DNA of 46,411 nucleotides from Myxococcales bacterium (GTDB taxonomy: Bacteria > Myxococcota > Myxococcia > Myxococcales > Myxococcaceae), in NCBI GenBank assembly GCA_030681895.1, contig JAUXRI010000303.1, forward strand, positions 1 to 46,411, in the 5' to 3' direction. This document shows positions 39,305 to 46,411 of this stretch, piece after piece. Numbering within the stretch: position 1 is the first letter of the stretch; every line of letters begins with the position of its first letter. Position numbers and translations under genes: made by a program. Under the pieces are notes generated by a model, which was given only the letters and a program-made list of their open reading frames with translations, was not told where the DNA came from and did not search any database.

Positions 39305-40552
39305 ATGATTCGCCACCTCGTCCTCGCTGTCAGCGCGTTCGCGCTCGTCTCTGCATTCTCGTGCGGGAGTGCTCGCATCGAAATGGGTGGAACGACTGCG
39401 GGAGGCTCGGCGCGTGCTGGTGGAGCCGCTGGCGGAGGTGTCGCGACGTCGGGCGGCGCAGCGGGTGGGAGTTCAACAGCGGGCGGCTCCGCGACGGCCG
39501 GTGGCTCCGCAACGGCTGGTGGCTCGAGCGCTGGTGGCTCGAGCGCTGGTGGCTCGACAGCTGGTGGCTCGACGGCTGGTGGCTCGACTGCTGGTGGCTC
39601 GACTGCCGGTGGCTCGACGGCTGGTGGCTCCGCAACGGCTGGTGGCTCGACCGCTGGTGGCTCGACTGCCGGTGGCTCGACGGCTGGTGGCTCGACGGCT
39701 GGTGGCTCGACGGCTGGTGGCTCGACCGCTGGTGGCTCGACGGCTGGTGGCTCGACGGCAGGCGGCTCCGCGACGGCAGGTGGCTCCGCGACGGCAGGTG
39801 GCTCCGCGACAGGCGGTGGCTCTGCAACCGGCGGCGGTACGTCGTCAATCGACGCCGGAGCCTTCATCGATCGCGGCGCGATTCCGGCGAACGCGAGCAT
39901 CATGTCGCTCGGCCTCGCGGGGAACACCGGCCTCGTCTATCGCTTCGTCTGCCCCGCGCTCGGGAACGCCGTGCAAGCCGATCTCTGGGGCACCACCCTC
40001 TACACCGACGACTCGCCCATCTGCTGGGCCGCCATGCACTGCGAGCGCATCACGCGCGCGATGGGCGGAGAAGTCTTCGTCGAGGTGCTCCCCGGAGCCT
40101 CGTCGTACCTGGGCGCCTACCGCGGGAGCGTGGTGAGCACCGACTACGGGCCCTTCACCGGCAGCTTCACGATCATCGGCGCACCGACCGGGCCCCTCGT
40201 TGCCTACGACGGCGGCTCGCTGTGGACCGGGACTCCCGTCTCGCCACAAGGCGCCATCGACTGGGAAGAGAACCCGCAAGCCAACCGCGGCGCGTGGGGC
40301 GTGCGGTTCCAGTACTCGTGTCCTGCCGTGGCCTCGACCCTGGCGCTCGGCACCATCTGGGGCAGCAGCATCTACACCGACGACTCGCGCATCTGCGTCG
40401 CGGCGGCGCACGTCGGAGCCATCACCCGCAGCGGAGGCCTCGTCACCATCGAGACCGTCCCCGGCATCTCGTTCTACCCATCGACCAACCGCAACGGCAT
40501 CTTGAGCAATGGGTTCGGCGCGTACACCGGCAGCTTCCTCGTCGTTCCATGA
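39305..40552 (+). CDS. Lipoprotein with Ser-Thr-Ala-Gly-Gly stalk and two LCCL domains
   Basis: A 415-residue lipoprotein (MIRHLVLAVSAFALVSAFSC, Cys20). Residues ~56-178 are a low-complexity stalk of about 24 five-residue units (STAGG, SATAGG, SSAGG). Two LCCL-type domains follow. The first has ADLWGTTLYTDDSPICWAAM, then GAYRGSVVSTDYGPFTGSF. The second has GTIWGSSIYTDDSRICVAAA, then NRNGILSNGFGAYTGSFLV. LCCL domains are known mostly from secreted animal and protist proteins, where they are taken to bind ligands or lipids. A flexible anchor lifting two such domains off the outer membrane suggests surface display (inference). The ATG at 39305 gives the signal peptide, and the stop overlaps the next ATG (ATGA). 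Confidence 0.85.
   Translation: MIRHLVLAVSAFALVSAFSCGSARIEMGGTTAGGSARAGGAAGGGVATSGGAAGGSSTAGGSATAGGSATAGGSSAGGSSAGGSTAGGSTAGGSTAGGSTAGGSTAGGSATAGGSTAGGSTAGGSTAGGSTAGGSTAGGSTAGGSTAGGSTAGGSATAGGSATAGGSATGGGSATGGGTSSIDAGAFIDRGAIPANASIMSLGLAGNTGLVYRFVCPALGNAVQADLWGTTLYTDDSPICWAAMHCERITRAMGGEVFVEVLPGASSYLGAYRGSVVSTDYGPFTGSFTIIGAPTGPLVAYDGGSLWTGTPVSPQGAIDWEENPQANRGAWGVRFQYSCPAVASTLALGTIWGSSIYTDDSRICVAAAHVGAITRSGGLVTIETVPGISFYPSTNRNGILSNGFGAYTGSFLVVP
39469..39838 (+). repeat. 15-bp tandem repeat encoding the STAGG stalk
   Basis: A near-perfect array of GGCTCGACGGCTGGT-type units, with occasional 18-bp variants (GGCTCCGCAACGGCTGGT), is in frame with the lipoprotein gene. The unit lengths are multiples of three, so gain or loss of units changes stalk length without frameshift. 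Confidence 0.92.
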
Positions 40553-40983
40553 GAGCCCTGCTCGTCGTCATCACGCTCGGCCTCGGCTGCTCCGAGAAGA
40601 ACCGCACCACCGACACCCGCAGCACGACGATTCCTACCGCGAAACAACGCGCGTCGTTCCTGTGCGCCTACGCCTTGTGCGCCTCGAGCGTGAAGGACGC
40701 GGCGTTTCACGTCGTCTTCCACGACAACTCGGGCAGCCTGCTCTCGGGCCCTGACGATTCCGACATTCGCGCCGTGGTGCTCGTCGACAAAGACGATCTC
40801 GAGAAGTGGACGCGCAGCTGCACGCCCGCGCGCGTCGAAGCGAGACCAGACTGGCTCGAAGAGATTGCGAAGGGCACGACGCTGATGCCGAAGAGCGCTC
40901 CGGACGGCTATCGCTGCGGCGCCGAGCAGCGCGCGATTCACGTGAAAGACGGCCTGATCGTGCGCCGCGTGCTCACGCAGTGA
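40549..40983 (+). CDS. Small lipoprotein coupled to the LCCL gene
   Basis: A 144-residue lipoprotein (MRALLVVITLGLGC, Cys14) with a polar linker (NRTTDTRSTTIPTAKQ) and a compact domain with several Cys (FLCAYALCASSVKDAAFHVV, EKWTRSCTPARVEARPDWLE, DGYRCGAEQRAIHVKDG). Its ATG overlaps the stop of the LCCL lipoprotein (ATGA), so the two are probably produced together and may interact. No family recognised. The 250 bases after it hold no gene but carry the promoter of the giant Ig-like gene. Confidence 0.7.
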   Translation: MRALLVVITLGLGCSEKNRTTDTRSTTIPTAKQRASFLCAYALCASSVKDAAFHVVFHDNSGSLLSGPDDSDIRAVVLVDKDDLEKWTRSCTPARVEARPDWLEEIAKGTTLMPKSAPDGYRCGAEQRAIHVKDGLIVRRVLTQ

Positions 40984-41154
40984 GTCGGCAGACCCACGGG
41001 TCCTTCTCTGCAAACAGTGCACAGTGACCCGGGTCCACCAGCCCCGAATGTCATGTGCGCCTGACCCACCTACGCGCCAAGCCGCTGGAATCGTTGAAGT
41101 CCGGAGTGGTGTCGATGCTGCATCATGAGTCCATGTAAGCCCATGTATTTACTT

Positions 41155-41168
41155 GGAAATCGCCTTGC
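41155..41168 (+). promoter_or_regulatory. Sigma-54-like promoter upstream of the giant Ig-repeat gene
   Basis: TTGGAAATCGCCTTGCG contains GG and GC separated by exactly ten bases, the spacing of a -24/-12 promoter, with TTGC matching the -12 consensus. The -24 side (TTGGAA) is only partial to TGGCAC. It lies 65 bases before the GTG start in a locally AT-rich stretch with a direct repeat CCATGTA. Myxobacteria use sigma-54 widely. Evidence is pattern only. Confidence 0.35.
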
Positions 41169-41233
41169 GTGATCGTGCAGTGCGATCGATATTCTCCGCC
41201 CTGGCCGTCCGCAGCCCTTCCTGGGAGCTCCTC

Positions 41234-44200
41234 GTGAACCGAACGTTCCTTCCCCGCCTCGCGGTGGTCTCGTTGCTGCTGCTCACGAGCGTCGCGATGG
41301 CCGAGACGTATTACGGCCGCAACCCCGACAACAACGGCCGCATCACGCTGGTGGGCATCACCAACGCGACCACGTGGGAAGTCCGAACGCTGCCGGGGAA
41401 CGTGCTCGTTCAGCAAGGCACCATCGGGCGCCTCTCACGTGTCGTGGTGCCGCTCACCACCACGCGGGAGTTCAAGCTCGTCACGGCGCGCCCGGTGTTC
41501 GCGGTGCTCGACTACGACTGCTGCAACTACTCGGGCAGCTTCTTCTACCCGCAGGAAGATGGACGGAAGTACTGGGGCACGCGCTTCGTCTTCACGCCAA
41601 TGGCGAACGGCGCGAATCAGCAGTTCGTCTTCGCGCGCGATCCCTCCGTGGTGCGGGTGTTCGACGCGACCGGCACGCAGCTCGCGGTCAGCCCGACGTT
41701 GAGCGCCGGCCAGCGCTGGCAGATTCCCAGCGTCGTCCCGAACACGACGTATGCGGTGCAATCCGAGCCACCAGCGGCGACGACCTCAGCGGCGCTCATC
41801 GCCATCATGGCCAGCTCGGGCAACGGCAACACCCAGGTGCCGCCCGTCGCGCGTGAGGCCGACGGCCTTCGCAACGACTGCAACACCGACCGCGGCGTCG
41901 AGTTCTTCTTCAGCACCTACGCGTGGCAACGCGGCAGCCTCGCGGTCTTCAACGCCGGCTCGAGCGCCATCACCTTCAGCCTGCAGACCGTCACGGGCGG
42001 AGCGCTGGCCAACACCGCCGGCTACCAGAACCTCACGGTCGCGGCGAACTCGGCATTCCTCAACACCGCGGCGAACGGCTTCGCGAGCCTGGGCACGGCG
42101 CAGTACCGGCTGGTCTCGACGGGGCCGGTCACCGTGTGGGCCGGCGATCTCGAGGGCGGCGCAGGCATCCCCAACATGGGTGACGACCTCACCAACAACT
42201 TCGGAGACGACGGCCGAGCGTTCTACCTGTCGTCTCAGACGCAGGGCGCGACGGTGTTCTCACTCGAGGCGAACACACAGGTGACGTACTCGAGCGGTGG
42301 AGCTCCGACGACGGTGACGCTCGGGGTCGACGGCTTCTTGAACCTGCCCGCCAACCAGCTCTTCACCATCACGGCGACGCGCCCCGTCTCGGTGATGACG
42401 GTGGGCGGCAACGGGCTCAACGACTGGGCGACCCAGCTGCGGCCTGCCACGCCGCTCGACGCCGACAACAACGGCATCGAAGACCGCAACGAGGGCAGCA
42501 ACTGCACGTCAATCTCGCCTGACACCGATGCCGACGGGCTCTTCGACTTCGAAGACGTCGACGACGACAACGACTGTCTGCTCGACGTGACCGACACCGG
42601 CGCGGGCCGGCTCGTCGCGACGACCCCCAACGCGAACGCGAGCGCGAACTGCACCGTCGGCCTGCTGCTCGTGTGCGATCGCACGGCTGGGCGGCAAGCA
42701 GCCTGCCGGGAGTGCGTGAGCAACTCCGACTGCAGCGGCGGGCGCGTCTGCAACCCCACCACCTTCGCGTGCGTGAACGCACCGACGACAGTCATCACCT
42801 CGAGGCCACCCGCAGCCACGACGCAGACCTCGGGGACCTTCGTCTTCTCGTCACCTGGCAACCCGACGGCGACGTTCGAGTGCAGCCTCGACGGCGCGCC
42901 GTTCACGGCCTGTACGTCGCCCCTCACCACGGGCTCACTCGCCGACGGCAGCCACACCTTCCGCGTGAGGGCCGTGGTCGGCCCGCTCGTCGACCCGATG
43001 CCGGCATCTGCGACGTGGACCATCGACACCGCCGCGCCCGCCGCGCCCATCGTCACCACGCCGGCGAACGGCACGCGCACGAACAACACGCAGCCCGTCA
43101 TCACCGGCTCGGCCGAGCCCGGGAGCACGGTCACCGTCTTCGTGGACGGCGTCTCGGCCGGCACGGTGGTCGCGAGCGCCGCAGGCACCTTCACGTTGAC
43201 GCCCGCGGTGCTGGTGGACGGAGGCCACGTCGTCTCGGCGACCGCGCGCGACGCTGCCGGCAACCTCAGCCCGATGTCGGCCTTCAACGTCTTCACGGTC
43301 GACACCACGCCGCCACCAGCACCAGTCATCCTCACCCCGGCGAACAACGGCACGGTAGGCAGCGCGACCCCCACCTTCAGCGGCAACGCCGAGCCGGGGA
43401 GCACCGTCGCCGTCACCGTCGATGGCATGCTGCTCGGCTCCGCCACCGCCGACGCGACGGGCGCCTGGTCGTTCACCTCGCCCATCGCCCTCGTCGCAGG
43501 CGCGCACGGCGTCACGGCGCGCTCCACTGACTCCGTGGGCAACCTCGGGCCTGCGTCGCCGGTCACCTCCTTCACCGTCGACCTCACCGTGCTCGACACC
43601 ACCATCGTCTCGGGCCCGCCCGCGCTCAGCAGCTCGTCGACCGCCACCTTCGTGCTGACGTCGAACAAAGCGGGCGCGAGCTTCGAGTGCGACCTCGACT
43701 CGATGGGCTTCTCGGCGTGCCCGAACCCGGCCTCGTTCATGAGCCTGTCGGATGGGCCTCACACCCTGAGCGTGCGCGCCGTGCGCGGAGCCGAGCTCGA
43801 CCCGACGCCCGCGAGCGCCTCGTGGACCATCGACACCGCCGCGCCGAACGCGCCGCTCGTGACGAGCCCGGCTTCAGGCGCCGTCATCGGCACCGCGCGC
43901 CCGACCGTCACCGGCACCGGCACGGCCGGAGACGTCATCAGCGTCATCGTCGACGGCGTCACCGTCGGCACCACCACCGTCAGCGGCCTGGGCACGTGGA
44001 CGTTCACCCTGCCCTCCGGGCTCTCTGATGGCAGCCACTCGGTGAGCGCCACCGCGCGCGACGCCGCGGGCAACCTGAGCGCGTCGTCGATGCCCGTCGC
44101 CTTCACCGTCGACACCAGCGCGCCACTGCCGCCCCTCGTGACGAGCCCCGTCAATGGCAGCACCCTCTCGTCCGGCTCGCCGACCTTCACGGGCACCGCT

Positions 44201-46411
44201 GAGGCGAACAGCAGCGTCGCGGTCGAGGTCGATGGCGTCGTCGTCGGCACCGTCACCGCCACCGCCGCCGGCACCTGGAGCCTGCTCGCTCCCTCACCGC
44301 TCGCCGATGGGTCGCACGTCGTTCGCGCGCGCTCGACCGATGGCGTCGGCAACGTCTCGGCGCCTGGCCCTGCCGTCTCGTTCTCCGTCGACACCTCGGC
44401 GCCCGCGGTGCCGGTGCTCACGACGCCTGTGTCGGGCGCGGCGCTCGCGAACAACCGCCCGCTCGTGCAGGGCACGGCAGACCCCGGCGCCATCGTCACC
44501 ATTCGTATCGACGGCGTCATCGTCGGCACCACCGTCGCGCAGCCCTCGGGCGCCTTCACCTTCAGCGTGCCGTCGGCGCTCACGGAAGGCAGCCACCAGG
44601 TGACCGTGCAGAGCACCGACGCCGTCGGCAACTCGTCGTCGCAGTCGTCGCCGCGGCCGTTCACCATCGACACCGTCGCGCCCGCCGCCCCGGTCGTCAC
44701 CGAGCCTGCCAACACCGCGACCGTCGGCCTCACCTCCCCCACCGTGCGCGGTACCGCCGAGGCAAACGCCGTCGTCACCGTCATCGTCGACTCGGTCGCC
44801 GCGGGCACCGTCGTCGCCGACGCGAGCGGTAACTGGACGTTCACCACCGCGCCGCTGAGCCAGGGCCAACACTCGGTCAGCGCCACCGCGCGCGACGCCG
44901 CTGGCAACGCGAGCCCTGCTGCGACGCAGGTCGTCTTCACCGTCGACACCACGGTGCTCGACACCAGCATCCTTACCGGACCGCGCACGCCGACGAACTC
45001 CGCGAGCGCGTCGTTCAGCTTCTCGAGCAACAAGAACCCCGTGACGTACGAGTGCAGCCTCGACCTGGCTGCGTTCGCCGCGTGCGCGAACCCCGCGACG
45101 TTCTCGAGCCTCGCTGACGGGCAACACCGCCTCGAGGTGCGCGCGCGCTTCTCACCCAGCGAGGTCGACAGCACGCCTGCATCATTCCTGTGGACGGTCG
45201 ACACCATGGCGCCGGTCGCTCCGGTGCTCGCCACGCCGGCCAACGGCGCGGTCCTGTCGTCGTCGATGGTCACCATCACGGGGAACGCCGAGCCCAACAG
45301 CACCGTCACCATCATCCTCGACTCGGGCATCGCAGGGACCGTCACCGCCGACGCGACGGGTGCCTTCTCGCTGATGCTGCCGACCACGCTCTCCGAAGGC
45401 CCTCACACGGCGAGCGCGCGCGCCACCGATGCGGCCGGCAACTCGGGGCCGGTCTCGGCCATCAACACGTTCACCGTCGACACCACGGCCCCCACGGCGC
45501 CCTCCATCACCACGCCGCTCGCGAACGCCCTGCTCGCGAACGCGCGGCCGATCGTCAGTGGAACCGCAGAGCCCGGGACGACCGTCACCGTCGTCATCGA
45601 TGGCATGCCGGTGGGCACCGTCGTCCCTGATGCCCAGGGGCGCTGGAGCTTCACGCCCGCCACCGCGCTGATGGATGGTGTGCACACCGTGTCGGCCACG
45701 GCGCGCGACACAGGCGGCAACGTCAGCCCGTCGTCGGCCCCGGTGAGCTTCTCCACCGACACCACCGCGCCTGCCGCTCCCACCATCACGTCGCCGGTGA
45801 ACGACGCCGCGCTCTCGGACTCGACGCCGACCATCACCGGCACCGCTGAAGCCGGGAGCACCGTCACCGTTCGCGTCGATGGCGTCACCGTCGGCACGGC
45901 GCTGGCCGACGCCATGGGCCGGTTCTCGTTCACCGTGCCGATGGCGCTGACCGACGGCGCGCACGTCATCACCGCGACGGCTGCCGACGCCGCTGGCAAC
46001 ACGAGCCCGGCCTCGACGCCGGTGAACGTGACCATCGACACCGTGGCCCCCGCGGCGCCCTCGATCGTGACGCCGGCCGCTGCGGCCACCATCGCGACGA
46101 GGACGCCGACCATCACGGGCACCGCCGAAGCGGGCGCCACCGTGCGCGTCTTCCTCAACGGAATGCTCGCCGGCACCGTCATCGCCGACCTGAGCGGAGC
46201 GTGGTCCTTCCCGGTTCCGGCGGGCCAGCCGCTGCCGGAAGGCCTGCAGCAGGTTCGCGCCGATGCGACGGATGCGGCAGGAAACCGCAGCGGTGATGCG
46301 ACCAGCACCTTCACCGTGCGCCTGCCGATCGATGCCGGTCAGGGTGATGGCGGTCGGACCGATGGCGGTACGGATGGAGGCATGTCGATGGATGGCGGCA
46401 CCACGATGGAC
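41234..46411 (+). CDS. Giant secreted Ig-like repeat protein (3' end missing)
   Basis: The frame opens at GTG 41234 (GGGAG 7 bases upstream) and stays open to the right edge: 1726 codons visible. A signal peptide ends at LLLTSVAMA. Residues ~22-430 form an N-terminal beta region. A calcium-loop stretch follows (DADNNGIEDRNEG, DTDADGLFDFED) and then a small Cys-rich segment (CRECVSNSDCSGGRVC). From ~520 the protein is tandem Ig-like modules. About nine are of the bacterial Ig 'DTxAPxxPxI...GTAEPGSTVTVxVDG...DAAGN' type, interrupted by three modules with FECSLDG-like text. The last visible residues are Asp-Gly-Gly/Met-Asp rich (TDGGTDGGMSMDGG), the linker that in this phylum usually precedes a MYXO-CTERM tail. 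I expect such a tail just outside the window. The likely role is adhesion or matrix. Confidence 0.85.
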   Translation, partial: MNRTFLPRLAVVSLLLLTSVAMAETYYGRNPDNNGRITLVGITNATTWEVRTLPGNVLVQQGTIGRLSRVVVPLTTTREFKLVTARPVFAVLDYDCCNYSGSFFYPQEDGRKYWGTRFVFTPMANGANQQFVFARDPSVVRVFDATGTQLAVSPTLSAGQRWQIPSVVPNTTYAVQSEPPAATTSAALIAIMASSGNGNTQVPPVAREADGLRNDCNTDRGVEFFFSTYAWQRGSLAVFNAGSSAITFSLQTVTGGALANTAGYQNLTVAANSAFLNTAANGFASLGTAQYRLVSTGPVTVWAGDLEGGAGIPNMGDDLTNNFGDDGRAFYLSSQTQGATVFSLEANTQVTYSSGGAPTTVTLGVDGFLNLPANQLFTITATRPVSVMTVGGNGLNDWATQLRPATPLDADNNGIEDRNEGSNCTSISPDTDADGLFDFEDVDDDNDCLLDVTDTGAGRLVATTPNANASANCTVGLLLVCDRTAGRQAACRECVSNSDCSGGRVCNPTTFACVNAPTTVITSRPPAATTQTSGTFVFSSPGNPTATFECSLDGAPFTACTSPLTTGSLADGSHTFRVRAVVGPLVDPMPASATWTIDTAAPAAPIVTTPANGTRTNNTQPVITGSAEPGSTVTVFVDGVSAGTVVASAAGTFTLTPAVLVDGGHVVSATARDAAGNLSPMSAFNVFTVDTTPPPAPVILTPANNGTVGSATPTFSGNAEPGSTVAVTVDGMLLGSATADATGAWSFTSPIALVAGAHGVTARSTDSVGNLGPASPVTSFTVDLTVLDTTIVSGPPALSSSSTATFVLTSNKAGASFECDLDSMGFSACPNPASFMSLSDGPHTLSVRAVRGAELDPTPASASWTIDTAAPNAPLVTSPASGAVIGTARPTVTGTGTAGDVISVIVDGVTVGTTTVSGLGTWTFTLPSGLSDGSHSVSATARDAAGNLSASSMPVAFTVDTSAPLPPLVTSPVNGSTLSSGSPTFTGTAEANSSVAVEVDGVVVGTVTATAAGTWSLLAPSPLADGSHVVRARSTDGVGNVSAPGPAVSFSVDTSAPAVPVLTTPVSGAALANNRPLVQGTADPGAIVTIRIDGVIVGTTVAQPSGAFTFSVPSALTEGSHQVTVQSTDAVGNSSSQSSPRPFTIDTVAPAAPVVTEPANTATVGLTSPTVRGTAEANAVVTVIVDSVAAGTVVADASGNWTFTTAPLSQGQHSVSATARDAAGNASPAATQVVFTVDTTVLDTSILTGPRTPTNSASASFSFSSNKNPVTYECSLDLAAFAACANPATFSSLADGQHRLEVRARFSPSEVDSTPASFLWTVDTMAPVAPVLATPANGAVLSSSMVTITGNAEPNSTVTIILDSGIAGTVTADATGAFSLMLPTTLSEGPHTASARATDAAGNSGPVSAINTFTVDTTAPTAPSITTPLANALLANARPIVSGTAEPGTTVTVVIDGMPVGTVVPDAQGRWSFTPATALMDGVHTVSATARDTGGNVSPSSAPVSFSTDTTAPAAPTITSPVNDAALSDSTPTITGTAEAGSTVTVRVDGVTVGTALADAMGRFSFTVPMALTDGAHVITATAADAAGNTSPASTPVNVTIDTVAPAAPSIVTPAAAATIATRTPTITGTAEAGATVRVFLNGMLAGTVIADLSGAWSFPVPAGQPLPEGLQQVRADATDAAGNRSGDATSTFTVRLPIDAGQGDGGRTDGGTDGGMSMDGGTTMD
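42797..46320 (+). repeat. Tandem ~280-bp Ig-module repeats
   Basis: Module boundaries recur at the codons for (I/V)DT-x-AP near 43021, 43301, 43830, 44110, 44390, 44670, 45196, 45477, 45758 and 46035, a regular period of about 280 bp. Three variant modules start near 42797, 43580 and 44940. Copies are diverged but share ACCGTCGGCACC-like segments. Confidence 0.8.

Noticed and set aside
39469..39838. Possible CRISPR-like array
   Set aside because: Units are contiguous with no unique spacers and lie in frame within a lipoprotein gene.
43759..45387. 542-codon minus-strand open frame with regular Val/Thr/Ala repeats
   Set aside because: The regularity is inherited from the Ig modules on the plus strand; no start signal or signal peptide.

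Overview
The window looks like a chromosome segment from a high-GC (about two thirds G+C by eye) member of the Myxococcota. Support for this: at least one protein ends in a MYXO-CTERM-type tail (Cys, hydrophobic helix, Arg cluster; gene at 11716-13062). There are about fifteen predicted lipoproteins with Asp-Gly-Gly linkers, and several thrombospondin type 3 (TSP3) calcium-binding repeat proteins. There is also a gene cluster resembling the Glt/Nfs envelope machines known from Myxococcus. I see no tRNA, rRNA, CRISPR array, transposase or phage gene.

Layout. (1) 1-5224: a truncated lipoprotein gene, then a three-gene unit encoding a gluconate-2-dehydrogenase-type small subunit, a GMC flavoprotein and an M23/LytM-like lipoprotein that has lost its metal ligands, then two head-to-head lipoprotein genes. 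(2) 17192 down to 5383, minus strand: a run of six exported proteins. In transcription order these are a beta-propeller/di-heme cytochrome c lipoprotein, a vWA-TSP3 lipoprotein with a lost MIDAS, a TSP3 MYXO-CTERM protein, two vWA-TSP3 lipoproteins with intact MIDAS, and a PPC-like lipoprotein. (3) 17327-29597, plus strand: a nine-gene cluster comprising a GltF-like small protein, a GltG-like FHA/transmembrane/TonB-like protein, two paralogous outer-membrane barrels, a GltC-like protein, a large GltD-like TPR protein, two lipoproteins and a second TPR protein. Six of the gene junctions overlap or nearly touch. The AglRQS-type motor genes are not in the window.

(4) 29559-40983: convergent and divergent small units. 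They include a YchJ/SEC-C protein, a CapA-type phosphoesterase, a DUF3160-like lipoprotein, an FG-GAP propeller lipoprotein, a stand-alone secretin/pilus N-domain protein and a two-LCCL-domain lipoprotein with a long Ser-Thr-Ala-Gly-Gly stalk. Two gene boundaries here carry tandem duplications. At 32868-33105 the last ~24 codons of the DUF3160 gene are repeated twice more, giving two 28-codon mini-ORFs joined by ATGA overlaps all the way to the CapA start. At 29559-29870 about four ~78-bp copies carry the 3' ends of both convergent genes. (5) 41234-46411: a giant secreted protein of tandem Ig-like modules runs off the right edge, with a sigma-54-like promoter upstream.

How it may work together (inference): the Glt/Nfs-like cluster encodes an envelope-spanning machine, and the divergently transcribed MIDAS lipoproteins are candidate surface adhesins that could be coupled to it, in the way the vWA lipoprotein CglB works with Glt in Myxococcus. 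Most of the remaining genes encode cell-surface or periplasmic lipoproteins of unknown role.
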